Positions 29,297 through 38,824 of a stretch of DNA of 64,000 nt are shown piece after piece. Each line of letters opens with the position of its first letter. Within the stretch, counting starts at the first letter, position 1. The position numbers and the translations under genes are program-made. The notes beneath the pieces were generated by a model, which was not told the DNA's origin, searched no databases, and worked only from the letters and a program-made list of their open reading frames with translations. Origin of the DNA: Achromobacter sp. Marseille-Q4962 (GTDB lineage Bacteria > Pseudomonadota > Gammaproteobacteria > Burkholderiales > Burkholderiaceae_B); contig NZ_CALSFU010000009.1 in the NCBI RefSeq assembly GCF_943737005.1, positions 1 through 64,000 of the forward strand, written 5' to 3'.

Positions 29297-30205
29297 TCAG
29301 GCGAACAGGGCCGCGATGCGTTCGCGCCCGGCCGCGCCGGGCAGCGGCCCGAAGCCGGCGCGAGCGTTGTCCGCCATGTTGGCGGGCTTGGAGGTGGCGG
29401 GAATCGCGCAGGTGACGGCGGGGTGTGCCACGATGAATTTCAGGAAGAGCTGCGCCCAGGAGGCGCAATCGAATTCCGCGGCCCAGCCGGGCAGCGGCTT
29501 GCCGCGCACCTGGCGGAACAGCGCGCCGTCCTGGAAAGGGCGGTTGATCAGCACGGCCACGCCTTGCGCCAGGCAGGCGGGCAGCAGCCTGCGCTCGGCG
29601 CTGCGCGCGCCGACCGACAGGTTCACCTGCACGAAATCCGGTTTTTCGCGTTCCACCAGGGCGGTCAGTTCGTCATGCGCGTGGTCGGCATAGTGCGTGA
29701 TTCCGATATAGCGCGTGACGCCCTGCCGCTTCAGCTCGCGCAGCAGGGCAAGCTGGTTGGCGGTGTCGATGAGGTTGTGGATCTGGATCAGGTCCAGCGT
29801 GTCGGCGCGCAGCGCGCGCCGCGATCCGGCGACCTGCTCCAGGGCGGCGTCCCGGCCTCTCGCGCCGATCTTGGTGGCGAGGAAGACGCGTCGGCGCCCC
29901 CCGGCGCGCTCCACCAGCGTTCCGGTCACGGCTTCCGCGCGGCCGTAGCTGGGCGCGGTGTCGATCAGTGTGCCGCCGGCCTGCAGCAGCGCGTCCAGCA
30001 CCTGCGCCAGCGGCGCCATGGCCGCGGCGTCGTCCGGCGCGACATCGAAGGTGTCGGCGGTGCCCAGGCCGATCACGGGCAGGGCCTCGCCGGTTGAAGG
30101 GATCTTGCGCTGCAGCATGCCGTCCGGGGCGGCGGGAACAGGGGGGCTGGCCGCCGCCAGGGCGGCGCAGGCGGCGGCTTGCAGGAACTGGCGGCGGTCT
30201 GGCAT
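29297..30205 (-). CDS. Aldo/keto reductase with Tat-type signal
   Basis: A 302-residue protein of the aldo/keto reductase fold. It starts MPDRRQFLQAAACAALAAASP, a twin-arginine motif (RRQFLQ) with a hydrophobic core, suggesting export to the periplasm. The (beta/alpha)8 features follow: IGLGTADTF, DTAPSYGRAE (Asp, Tyr), FLATKIGARG (Lys), IQIHN (His). AKRs normally use cytosolic NADPH, so a periplasmic one must import its cofactor folded or use another donor. It is 11 bases upstream of the MFS gene and likely co-transcribed. Confidence 0.82.
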   Translation of the reverse strand: MPDRRQFLQAAACAALAAASPPVPAAPDGMLQRKIPSTGEALPVIGLGTADTFDVAPDDAAAMAPLAQVLDALLQAGGTLIDTAPSYGRAEAVTGTLVERAGGRRRVFLATKIGARGRDAALEQVAGSRRALRADTLDLIQIHNLIDTANQLALLRELKRQGVTRYIGITHYADHAHDELTALVEREKPDFVQVNLSVGARSAERRLLPACLAQGVAVLINRPFQDGALFRQVRGKPLPGWAAEFDCASWAQLFLKFIVAHPAVTCAIPATSKPANMADNARAGFGPLPGAAGRERIAALFA

Positions 30206-30306
30206 GGGCGTTACTCCCGACGACGAAGCGGCCGCGCCGGCGTCGGCCGCACGGCCCGCGGATCCGGCTGGCGTTGCCTCCTTTTTACAGGCGCCGCGCC
30301 GGAAAG

Positions 30307-30333
30307 AAAAAGGGCCCGCATCGTCGCGGGCCC
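30307..30333 (-). terminator. Rho-independent terminator (leftward) after the Bax-inhibitor-1 gene
   Basis: An 8-bp perfect stem, GGGCCCGC at 30312-30319 with GCGGGCCC at 30326-30333, and AAAAA at 30307-30311, which reads as a U tract on the minus strand. It separates the gene at 30354-31064 from the reductase downstream. Confidence 0.85.
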
Positions 30334-30353
30334 CTCATGCCTGGCTGTGCCGC

Positions 30354-31064
30354 TTATTCGCGGTCGCCGCCGAAAATGCCCAGCAGCATCAGCAGGTTGG
30401 AGAAAACGTTGTAGACGTCCAGGTAGATGGCCAGCGTGGCCGAGACGTAGTTGGTTTCGCCGCCGTTGACCACGCGCTGCAGGTCCACCAGCATGAAGGC
30501 CGAGAAGATGACGATGGCCAGGACGGAAATCGTCAGCATCAGGGCCGGCAGCTGCAGGAAGATGTTGGCCAGCGCGGCCACCAGGATGACCACCGCGCCG
30601 ATGAACAGGAATTTCTGCAGGCTGGACAGGTCGCGCTTGATGGTGGTGGCCAGTGTGGCCATCGTGCCGAACACGATGGCGGTGCCGCCGAAGGCCGTCA
30701 TGACGAGCTGCGAACCGTTGCCCATGCCCATCACGAAGCCCAGCAGGCGCGACAGCATGACGCCCATGAAGAAGGTGAACGCCAGCAGCAGCGCCACGCC
30801 CAGCGAGCTGTTCTTGTTTTTCTCGATGGCGAACATCAGGCCGAACGCGCCCACCAGGAACACGATGGCCGAAAGCCCCGGGCTCGCGCCCATGGCCTGG
30901 TTGATGCCGGTGTACAGGCCGACCGCCGCGCCGAGCACGGTGGGGACCAGCGACAGCGCCAAGAGCCAATAGGTGTTGCGCAGCACCTTGTTGCGCACGA
31001 CCTCGCCCGGCGCGCCGGCGAGCGCGCCGGAACGGTTAAAAGGGGACGGACGATATTCGTTCAT
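30354..31064 (-). CDS. Bax inhibitor-1 (YccA/YbhL) family membrane protein
   Basis: A 236-residue inner-membrane protein with seven hydrophobic segments, of the BI-1 family. In E. coli YccA modulates FtsH proteolysis of SecY; the role here is inferred only from the family. The C-terminal block SATLAIYLDVYNVFSNLLMLLGIF with its conserved aspartates is typical. Start ATG 31064 is preceded by GGAGTCCTCC. The gene stands alone: promoter side upstream at 31065-31216, terminator at its end. Confidence 0.92.
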   Translation of the reverse strand: MNEYRPSPFNRSGALAGAPGEVVRNKVLRNTYWLLALSLVPTVLGAAVGLYTGINQAMGASPGLSAIVFLVGAFGLMFAIEKNKNSSLGVALLLAFTFFMGVMLSRLLGFVMGMGNGSQLVMTAFGGTAIVFGTMATLATTIKRDLSSLQKFLFIGAVVILVAALANIFLQLPALMLTISVLAIVIFSAFMLVDLQRVVNGGETNYVSATLAIYLDVYNVFSNLLMLLGIFGGDRE

Positions 31065-31216
31065 GGAGGACTCCTGTGTGCGGCAAGATGGGTATTGCCC
31101 GATAAGCTTAGATGCCAAGGATACCTTACAGTTCCCTTAATAATCCAGTGCCGCGCCAAATGGACGAGACGGGGACGAGGCGCGGGACGAAACGTGGCGA
31201 GGGCGCGCGGACGGCC

Positions 31217-31531
31217 TCAGCCCCGTCGGGTGCCCTGCATGACCCGCGCCACGATGGCGGGCAGTTCGGCGTCCATGCGGGCCTGGATCTGTTCGACCGC
31301 GTCGGCCAGCGCCTGTTGCATCAGGGCTTCGACCTCGGCCTGCAGGCGGGCCGCGAGCACGGAGGCGTCGGGCGGGGGGGCGACGGGTTCGGGCGCCGGC
31401 CGCGGGGCGGCGGACACCTGTTCGGTCAGCACGGGGAACGGATCGCCGGCGGCGCCGGCCGCGGGAGCAAGCGCCGGCTCGGCCCGCTCGGTGAGCGTGG
31501 GGATGCCGGCATCGTCGCGGTGTAGGGGCAT
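31217..31531 (-). CDS. Small hypothetical protein next to holC
   Basis: About 104 residues, beginning MPLHRDDAGIPTLTE. The first half is Pro/Ala-rich and probably disordered; the second half (about residues 55-100, ARLQAEVEALMQQALADAVEQIQARMDAELP) is a predicted amphipathic helix or coiled coil. I recognise no function. It starts 36 bases after holC on the same strand. Its place after holC suggests a conserved neighbour in this family. Confidence 0.6.
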   Translation of the reverse strand: MPLHRDDAGIPTLTERAEPALAPAAGAAGDPFPVLTEQVSAAPRPAPEPVAPPPDASVLAARLQAEVEALMQQALADAVEQIQARMDAELPAIVARVMQGTRRG

Positions 31532-31567
31532 GGTGGACCTCACGGTCGGGAAAAGACGCGGCGGGTG

Positions 31568-32029
31568 TCAGGGGGCGGACGCGCGGCGGGCCAGGTCGTG
31601 GCTGCGCGGGACGTGCCCCGCGCCCTGGTAGGCGCGCCAGCGCTGGCGCGCGGCCTGCCTGTCGTCGTGGTCGTCGGACACGATTTCCAGTACGCGCTCG
31701 AAAGCGTCGAAGCCGGGCGGGCAGCCGTCGTCCAGGTTGAGCAGCCAGGGCCTGGGAGCATCGCCGGGCGCGGCCTTGGCGGCCGCCTGCTGCGGGTCGG
31801 CGGCGGTGAGGACCACCGGCGTATCGGGCGCGAGCGGGTCGTTCGCCAGCACGTGCGGCACGAAAGAGGTGTCGTCAAACGCCCAGAGCATGCGGTCGAA
31901 GGTCGCCAGGCGGGAGCCGTCGCTGCAATACACCAGCAGCCGCTGGCCCGCCAGATAGCGCTTGCGCGCCACCTGGCAGGCCGTGCGCAGGCGGTCGGGC
32001 GCGCCGAAGGCGAAATCGATGCGCGTCAT
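31568..32029 (-). CDS. holC: DNA polymerase III subunit chi
   Basis: Chi subunit of the clamp loader, which contacts SSB at the replication fork. The 153 residues start MTRIDFAFGAPDRLRTACQV and contain KRYLAGQRLLVYCSD and LWAFDDTSFVPHVLA, both chi signatures, and the later PWLLNLDDGCPPGFDAFERVLEIV. It follows pepA by 22 bases; the pepA-holC pair is widespread in proteobacteria. Confidence 0.94.
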   Translation of the reverse strand: MTRIDFAFGAPDRLRTACQVARKRYLAGQRLLVYCSDGSRLATFDRMLWAFDDTSFVPHVLANDPLAPDTPVVLTAADPQQAAAKAAPGDAPRPWLLNLDDGCPPGFDAFERVLEIVSDDHDDRQAARQRWRAYQGAGHVPRSHDLARRASAP

Positions 32030-32051
32030 GCCCGGGCTCCGGCCTCGCGGT

Positions 32052-33557
32052 TCAAACCTGGTCCAGCAGGTACTGCATCAGGAGCGGCACGGGGCGGCCG
32101 GTGGCGCCCTTGTCCTTGCCGCCCTTCCAGGCGGTGCCCGCGATGTCCAGATGGGCCCAGCGGTACGCCTTGGCGAAGCGCGACAGGAAGCAGGCCGCCG
32201 TGACCGCGCCGGCCGGGGGGCCGCCGATATTGGCCATGTCGGCGAAGTTGGACTTGAGCTGCTCCTGGTAGGCATCGTCCAGCGGCATGCGCCACGCGGG
32301 GTCCAGCGACTGCCGGCCCGCGGACAGCAAGGCCTCGGCCAGCGCGTCGTCCTTGGTGAAAAGGCCCGAGTTGACGTGGCCCAGCGCCACCACGCAGGCG
32401 CCGGTGAGCGTGGCGATGTCGATCACGGCCGAGGGCTTGAAACGCTCGGCGTAGGTAAGGGCGTCGCACAGCACCAGGCGCCCTTCGGCGTCGGTGTTGA
32501 GGATTTCGATGGTCTGGCCCGACATGCTGGTGACCACGTCGCCCGGCTTGTTGGCCGTGCCGCTGGGCAGGTTCTCGCAGGCCGGGATGAGGCCCACCAC
32601 GTCCAGCGGCAGGTTCAGCTCGGCCAGGGCGCGGAAGGCGCCCAGCACGCTGGCGGCGCCGCACATGTCGTACTTCATTTCGTCCATGGTGGCGGCCGGC
32701 TTGAGCGAGATGCCGCCGGCATCGAAGGTGATGCCCTTGCCGACCAGCACTACCGGGCCCTGCGCGCCCTTGCCGCTCTTCTTGGCGGGAGCGCCGGCGT
32801 GGCGCAGCACGATGAAGCGCAGGGCTTCGTCCGAGCCCTTGGCCACCGAGAGGAACGAGCCCATGCCCAGCGCCTCGACCTTCTTGCGGTCCATGACCTC
32901 GACCTTGATCGACTTGAATTCGCGGGCCAGGCGCTTGGCGGTTTCGCCCAGGTAGGTGGGCGTGCACAGGTTGCCGGGCAGGTTGCCCAGGGTGCGGGTG
33001 AGCGCCATGCCGTTGGCGATGGCCGCGCCTTCGCGCAGGCCGCGCTGGGCCTGGGCGGCCTCGGCGCGTTCGACGATCTGCACGATTTTCTTCAGCTTGG
33101 GGCGGGCGTCGCGGTCGGGCTTGCCGAAGGTTTCGTCGTAATGGTAGGAGGCGGCGCCGGCCGCGACGGCGGCGCTGCGCGCGCGGGCCGCGAGCGGCAC
33201 GCCTTCGATGGGGTTGGCGGCCAGCGTGGACACGCCCTCGGCGAGCTGCGCGGCCACGCAGGCGGAGGCGAAGGCCTGTTCGGCCGAGGCGTGCGCACGG
33301 GCCGAATACTCGTCCTGCTTGCCCAGGCCGACCAGCACCACGCGCTGGGCGCTCACGCCCGGCAGGTTGCGCAGCACCAGCGTGGCGCCGGCGCGCCCGC
33401 GGAACTCGGCCTTGACCACGGCGCGCACGGCGCCGTTGCTGGCGCGGTCGATCAGGTCGGCGGCCGGCGAGAGCACGCTGTCCGCATAGATGCCGATGCC
33501 CAGCGCGGCGGTTTTGATTTGGTGCAGGGAAGCGGTGGTCTGTGTGCTAAATTCCAT
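32052..33557 (-). CDS. pepA: Leucyl aminopeptidase PepA
   Basis: Two-metal M17 aminopeptidase; in E. coli it also binds DNA as an architectural protein. The 501 residues end with the catalytic half: GKGITFDAGGISLKP (metal ligands Lys and Asp) and NTDAEGRLVL, the M17 signature. ATG 33557 (MEFSTQTTASL) was chosen because the upstream open frame has no homology and a GGGAAAC Shine-Dalgarno precedes it. It is divergent from lptF, 65 bases apart. Confidence 0.96.
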   Translation of the reverse strand: MEFSTQTTASLHQIKTAALGIGIYADSVLSPAADLIDRASNGAVRAVVKAEFRGRAGATLVLRNLPGVSAQRVVLVGLGKQDEYSARAHASAEQAFASACVAAQLAEGVSTLAANPIEGVPLAARARSAAVAAGAASYHYDETFGKPDRDARPKLKKIVQIVERAEAAQAQRGLREGAAIANGMALTRTLGNLPGNLCTPTYLGETAKRLAREFKSIKVEVMDRKKVEALGMGSFLSVAKGSDEALRFIVLRHAGAPAKKSGKGAQGPVVLVGKGITFDAGGISLKPAATMDEMKYDMCGAASVLGAFRALAELNLPLDVVGLIPACENLPSGTANKPGDVVTSMSGQTIEILNTDAEGRLVLCDALTYAERFKPSAVIDIATLTGACVVALGHVNSGLFTKDDALAEALLSAGRQSLDPAWRMPLDDAYQEQLKSNFADMANIGGPPAGAVTAACFLSRFAKAYRWAHLDIAGTAWKGGKDKGATGRPVPLLMQYLLDQV

Positions 33558-33622
33558 GAGGGTTTCCCGTGTGCGTCTGTTTCTCAACGTGGCGGTCGGC
33601 TCATTATCCCGCATATTCTCCC

Positions 33623-34729
33623 ATGTCTCTATTCAAGCGCTCTGTCGTCAGCGAGATCACCAGTCACGCTGGCGTGGTCTTCTCCACCCTCATCGTCGTA
33701 TGGCTCAGCGTGCTGCTGGTGCGCCTGCTCGGCGAAGCGGCGGGGGGCAACATCGGGGCGGACGTCGTCGTGGTGCTGGCCGCGCTGTCCACCATCACCG
33801 CGCTGCCGACCATTCTGGCCGTGTCGATCTTCATCGCGGTGCTGACCACGGTGACGCGCAATTACCGCGAGTCCGAAATGGTGGTGTGGTTCGCCAGCGG
33901 GTTGTCGCTGGCGGACTGGCTGCGCCCGGTGCTGCGCGTGGCGGTGCCGGTGGCGCTCGCGGTGTCGGCGCTGACCTTGGTCGCCTCGCCCTGGGCCTAC
34001 CGCCAGATCGGCGAATACCGCGAACGCTTCGAGCAGCGCTCCGACCTGGCCAAGGTTACCGCGGGCCAGTTCGCCGAATCCAGCGGCGGCAAGCGCGTGT
34101 TCTTCGCCGAGAATCCCGAGCGGCCCACCGACGAACTGGGCAATGTGTTCGCGCGCGAGATCGGGCCCGAGTGGCTGAGCGTGCTGACCGCGGCCAGCGC
34201 GCACACCGAAACCAAGCCCAATGGCGACCGCTTCCTGGTGCTGGGCGAAGGGCACCGCTACGACCTGAAGCCCGGTACGCCCGAGATCCGGCTGGTGCAT
34301 TTCGAGAAATACGGCATCCGCCTGGAGAGCAAGTCCGGCGGCGATCCCGTGGCCGAAGCCCGCGCCGCGGCGGAGCGATCGTCCAAGGCGCGCTCCACGG
34401 GGCAGCTCATCGCCGACAACACCAACAGCAGCTGGTCGCAGGTAATGTGGCGCCTGGCGCTGCCGCTGGCCGCCCTGAACCTGGCGCTGCTCGCCATTCC
34501 GCTGGGGGCGGTCAATCCGCGCCTGGGCCGTTCGGGCGATCTGCTCATCGCCGGCCTGGTGGGCCTGCTCTACATGAATCTCATCAATCTCTCGCGCGCC
34601 TGGATTTCCAACGGCAAGCTCAGCTTCGGCGTGGGCGTCTGGCTGATCCACGGCATCGTCGCGGCGCTCACCGCCTTCCTGCTCATGCGCCGCCTGCGCG
34701 TGAAAGCCCCGCGCAATCAGAACGGCTGA
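33623..34729 (+). CDS. lptF: LPS export permease LptF
   Basis: One of the two membrane permeases (LptF and LptG) that with LptB extract lipopolysaccharide from the inner membrane. The 368 residues have three N-terminal and three C-terminal membrane spans flanking a periplasmic beta-jellyroll (about 130-270), and start MSLFKRSVVSEITSHAGVVF. LptF shares the fold with LptG, and the N-terminal sequence and the pepA neighbour argue for LptF. No lptG follows; instead there is a hairpin and a convergent regulator gene. Confidence 0.9.
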   Translation: MSLFKRSVVSEITSHAGVVFSTLIVVWLSVLLVRLLGEAAGGNIGADVVVVLAALSTITALPTILAVSIFIAVLTTVTRNYRESEMVVWFASGLSLADWLRPVLRVAVPVALAVSALTLVASPWAYRQIGEYRERFEQRSDLAKVTAGQFAESSGGKRVFFAENPERPTDELGNVFAREIGPEWLSVLTAASAHTETKPNGDRFLVLGEGHRYDLKPGTPEIRLVHFEKYGIRLESKSGGDPVAEARAAAERSSKARSTGQLIADNTNSSWSQVMWRLALPLAALNLALLAIPLGAVNPRLGRSGDLLIAGLVGLLYMNLINLSRAWISNGKLSFGVGVWLIHGIVAALTAFLLMRRLRVKAPRNQNG

Positions 34730-34773
34730 GTGCGCGCCAGGCGCAACCCGCAATGAACGGCGGCATGCGGCCC

Positions 34774-34810
34774 ACGGCCGGGCCGCCCCGGCGGGGCGCG
34801 GCCCGGCCGT
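34774..34810. terminator. Large hairpin between convergent lptF and LysR gene
   Basis: A perfect 13-bp stem (34774-34786 with 34798-34810) and an 11-base loop, all G+C-rich and without T tract on either side. It may stop or slow transcription from both directions. Confidence 0.55.
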
Positions 34811-34832
34811 CAGGCGCCGGCTCCCGCGCGGC

Positions 34833-35753
34833 CTACGGCAGGTATTTCATCCTGCCCTTGCGGCCCGAAAGCAGGTCTTTGTTGCGCAGCACCGATTTGC
34901 GGATGAATTCCCACAGCGCATGCACGCGCTTGAGTTTGCGCAGGTCTTCGTGGCAGTACATCCAGAACGAGCGGGTGATCTCCACCTCGTTTTCCAGCAC
35001 GGGCGCCAGCCGCGGGTCTTGTGCGGCGATGAAGCACGGCAGGATGGCCAGCGATTGGCCCTGCAGGGCCGCGTGGTATTGCGCCACCACGCTGGTGCTG
35101 CGCAGCACCACCTTGCTGGCGGGCAGCAGGTCTTCGAGATAGCGCAGGCGCTCGCTGAAGAGCAGCTCGTCCACATAGCCGATGAAGGTGTGCGAGGACA
35201 GGTCCTCGCGCGAACGTATGGGTTCGTGGCGCGCCAGGTAGCCGGGCGTGCCGTACAGGCGCAGCGTGTAGTCGCAGAGCTTGCTGCACACATAGGGCCC
35301 GCGCTGCGGCCGCTCGATGGTGATGGCCAGGTCGGCCTCGCGCTTGGAGAGGCTGACAAAGCGCGGCACGGGCAGGATGTCCAGCGTGATGTGCGGATAG
35401 CGGCGCTGGAAGTCGGCCGCCAGCGGCGTCAGCACATAGCTGCCGAAGCCTTCGGTGGCGCCGATGCGCAGGTGCCCGGACAGGGCCTGGCCGATGCCGG
35501 ACAGGTTTTCGCGCGCGGTGTGGACCGCGCTTTCCATCTGCTCGGCGTGCACGAAGAGGCGCTGCCCGTCGTCGGTGAGCACGAAGCCGGCGCTGCGCGA
35601 TTTCTCGAAAAGCAGGGTGTCCAGCTCGGCTTCCAGGGCGCGGATGCGCCGCGACACGGTGGTGTGCTCCACCCCCAGGCGGCGGGCGGCTGCGCTGGCG
35701 CGCTGGGTGCGCGCCACCTCCAGGAAATACCTCAGGCTGTCCCAATCGAGCAC
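34833..35753 (-). CDS. LysR-family transcriptional regulator
   Basis: A 306-residue LysR-type regulator with a start GTG at 35753 (LDWDSLRYFLEVARTQRAS), preceded by GGGGAA. The helix-turn-helix lies at about residues 15-45 (ASAAARRLGVEHTTVSRRI). It is divergent from the receptor gene at 35924, and the 170-bp gap has both a dyad and a good promoter, so it very likely controls that operon. Compared with typical LTTRs the effector domain is short of conserved markers and gives no hint about the ligand. Confidence 0.87.
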   Translation of the reverse strand: MLDWDSLRYFLEVARTQRASAAARRLGVEHTTVSRRIRALEAELDTLLFEKSRSAGFVLTDDGQRLFVHAEQMESAVHTARENLSGIGQALSGHLRIGATEGFGSYVLTPLAADFQRRYPHITLDILPVPRFVSLSKREADLAITIERPQRGPYVCSKLCDYTLRLYGTPGYLARHEPIRSREDLSSHTFIGYVDELLFSERLRYLEDLLPASKVVLRSTSVVAQYHAALQGQSLAILPCFIAAQDPRLAPVLENEVEITRSFWMYCHEDLRKLKRVHALWEFIRKSVLRNKDLLSGRKGRMKYLP

Positions 35754-35774
35754 GTTTTCCCCGCGGTTTCGGTA

Positions 35775-35790
35775 TGTGCATGAATGCACA
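35775..35790. promoter_or_regulatory. Dyad, candidate LysR binding site
   Basis: TGTGCAT and ATGCACA flank a two-base centre; a third half-site copy, ATGTGCAT, lies at 35795-35802. The dyad centre is about 63 bases before the expected start of the receptor mRNA, where LysR-type recognition sites are usually found. Confidence 0.6.
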
Positions 35791-35810
35791 AGGAATGTGC
35801 ATTTCTGGTG

Positions 35811-35839
35811 TTGCTTGTTGATTTTCACACATCTACACT
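35811..35839 (+). promoter_or_regulatory. Promoter for the receptor-mmsA operon
   Basis: TTGCTT at 35811-35816 and TACACT at 35834-35839 with exactly 17 bases between. The expected start is near 35846, about 78 bases before the receptor ATG. Confidence 0.6.
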
Positions 35840-35923
35840 GGACCGGCAGCTCCCGGGCGCATTCCGGAGAGCGGTAGGCCGCAAAGACGGCGCCACAACG
35901 CATAACACTCAGGAGACAAATCC

Positions 35924-37141
35924 ATGAAACTGCACGCACGCGGGCTGGCCGCAGGCTTGTGTCTGGGCGCCGTTCTGGGCGCTTCCGCGCAGGCCGCCGA
36001 CAAGCCTCCGGTGAAGATCGGCATTTTGACGGACATGTCGGGCACGTATGCCGCCATGGGGGGAGCGGGCTCGGTGGCGGCGGCGCAGCTGGCCATCGAC
36101 GATTGCCTGGCGGCCGAGTGCAAGGGCATGAAAATCGAGCTGGTGTCCGCGGACAACCAGAACAAGGCCGACGTGGGCGCGGCCCGCGCGCGCGAATGGT
36201 TCGACCGCGACGGCGTGACGGCCATCGCCGACCTGACCAATTCCGCGGTGGCACTGGCGGTGCAGGGCATTGCGCGCGAGAAGAACAAGGTGGTGATGTT
36301 TTCCGGGCCGGCCACCACGGCGCTCACCAACAAGGATTGCTCGCCGGTGGGTTTCCACTGGATGTTCGACACGTATTCGCAGTCCGCGGGCGGCGCCAAG
36401 GCCACGGTGAGGTCGGGCGGCAAGTCCTGGTTCTTCATCACGGTGGACTATGCGTTCGGCCATTCGCTGGAGGCCGATACCGCCAAGGCCGTGCGCGCGC
36501 TGGGCGGTACGGTGGCGGGCAGCGTGCGGCATCCGCTGAACGCTCCCGATTTCGCTTCCTATCTGCTGCAGGCGCAGAGTTCCAAGGCGCAGGTGGTGGC
36601 GCTGGCCAACGGCGGCCAGGACACGGTCAACGCGGTCAAGCAGGCGCGCGAATTCGGCATCGTGGCGGGCGGCCAGCGGCTGGTGTCGCTGTTGATCTTC
36701 CTGTCCGACCTGCGGGCGCTGGGGCTGGAGAACGCGCAGGGGCTGTCGTATGTCGACGGTTTCTACTGGGACTATGACGACGCCACGCGCCAGTGGTCGT
36801 CCCGCTTCGAGAAGGCGTTCCGCGGCCTGAAACCCACCATGACGCAGGCGGGCGTGTATTCCAGCGTGCTGCACTACCTGCGCGCCGTGGCCGCCACTGG
36901 CAGCACCGACGGCAAGACCGTGGCCGACAAGATGCGCGAGCTGCCCATCAAGGACCCCATCATGCGCAACGCGTCCATCCGCCCCGACGGCCGCGTGATT
37001 CACGATATGTATCTCTATGAGGTGAAAAAGCCCGGCGAATCCAAGGGCGGGTGGGATTACTCCAAGCTGGTGGCCACGATTCCCGCCGCCGAGGCTTTCC
37101 AGCCGCTGGCGGATTCGACGTGCCCGCTGGTCAAGAAGTAG
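35924..37141 (+). CDS. Branched-chain-amino-acid-type periplasmic receptor
   Basis: A 405-residue ABC receptor of the LivJ/LivK (Peripla_BP_6) type, signal peptide MKLHARGLAAGLCLGAVLGASAQA and VKIGILTDMSGTYAAMGGAG after it. No livH, livM, livG or livF is near, so it must share a permease encoded elsewhere or act alone as a sensor. Its ligand is unknown; the family also binds aromatic and amide compounds. It is followed by a hairpin and by mmsA. Confidence 0.88.
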   Translation: MKLHARGLAAGLCLGAVLGASAQAADKPPVKIGILTDMSGTYAAMGGAGSVAAAQLAIDDCLAAECKGMKIELVSADNQNKADVGAARAREWFDRDGVTAIADLTNSAVALAVQGIAREKNKVVMFSGPATTALTNKDCSPVGFHWMFDTYSQSAGGAKATVRSGGKSWFFITVDYAFGHSLEADTAKAVRALGGTVAGSVRHPLNAPDFASYLLQAQSSKAQVVALANGGQDTVNAVKQAREFGIVAGGQRLVSLLIFLSDLRALGLENAQGLSYVDGFYWDYDDATRQWSSRFEKAFRGLKPTMTQAGVYSSVLHYLRAVAATGSTDGKTVADKMRELPIKDPIMRNASIRPDGRVIHDMYLYEVKKPGESKGGWDYSKLVATIPAAEAFQPLADSTCPLVKK

Positions 37142-37152
37142 GAGCCGAAACG

Positions 37153-37177
37153 GGAGCCGGCCGCGCCGGCCGGCTCC
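37153..37177 (+). terminator. Hairpin between receptor gene and mmsA
   Basis: A perfect 10-bp stem (GGAGCCGGCC at 37153-37162 with GGCCGGCTCC at 37168-37177) and a five-base loop, without T tract. It may lower expression of mmsA relative to the receptor rather than terminate fully. Confidence 0.5.
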
Positions 37178-37234
37178 GTGCATTCATGAACGCGGATCCG
37201 TCCGCATCGACACAGGCAGTGTGAGGAGCATCAA

Positions 37235-38728
<1,494 letters not shown>

Positions 38729-38760
38729 AACAGGGACGCCTTGCAATTAAGCTTATGCAA

Positions 38761-38822
38761 ATAAGTAATATTGAAAGGCTTCCTTATTACTTATAATTGG
38801 CCCCTTGTTACCAGGGGCCAAT
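38761..38822 (+). promoter_or_regulatory. cysB promoter with two dyads
   Basis: The AT-rich dyad ATAAGTAATA (38761-38770) and its complement (38785-38794) flank a 14-base spacer. TTGAAA at 38771-38776 and TATAAT at 38792-38797 form a promoter with a short 15-base spacer. A second dyad, ATTGGCCCC (38796-38804) with GGGGCCAAT (38814-38822), spans the expected start site, so it should act as DNA. CysB is known to repress itself in enterobacteria; these dyads are candidates for that. Confidence 0.6.
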
Positions 38823-38824
38823 CA

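Noticed and set aside
34833-36254. Extension of the LysR gene far upstream of GTG 35753
   Set aside because: It would run across the promoter region and into the opposite receptor gene; the LysR N-terminal helix starts right after 35753.
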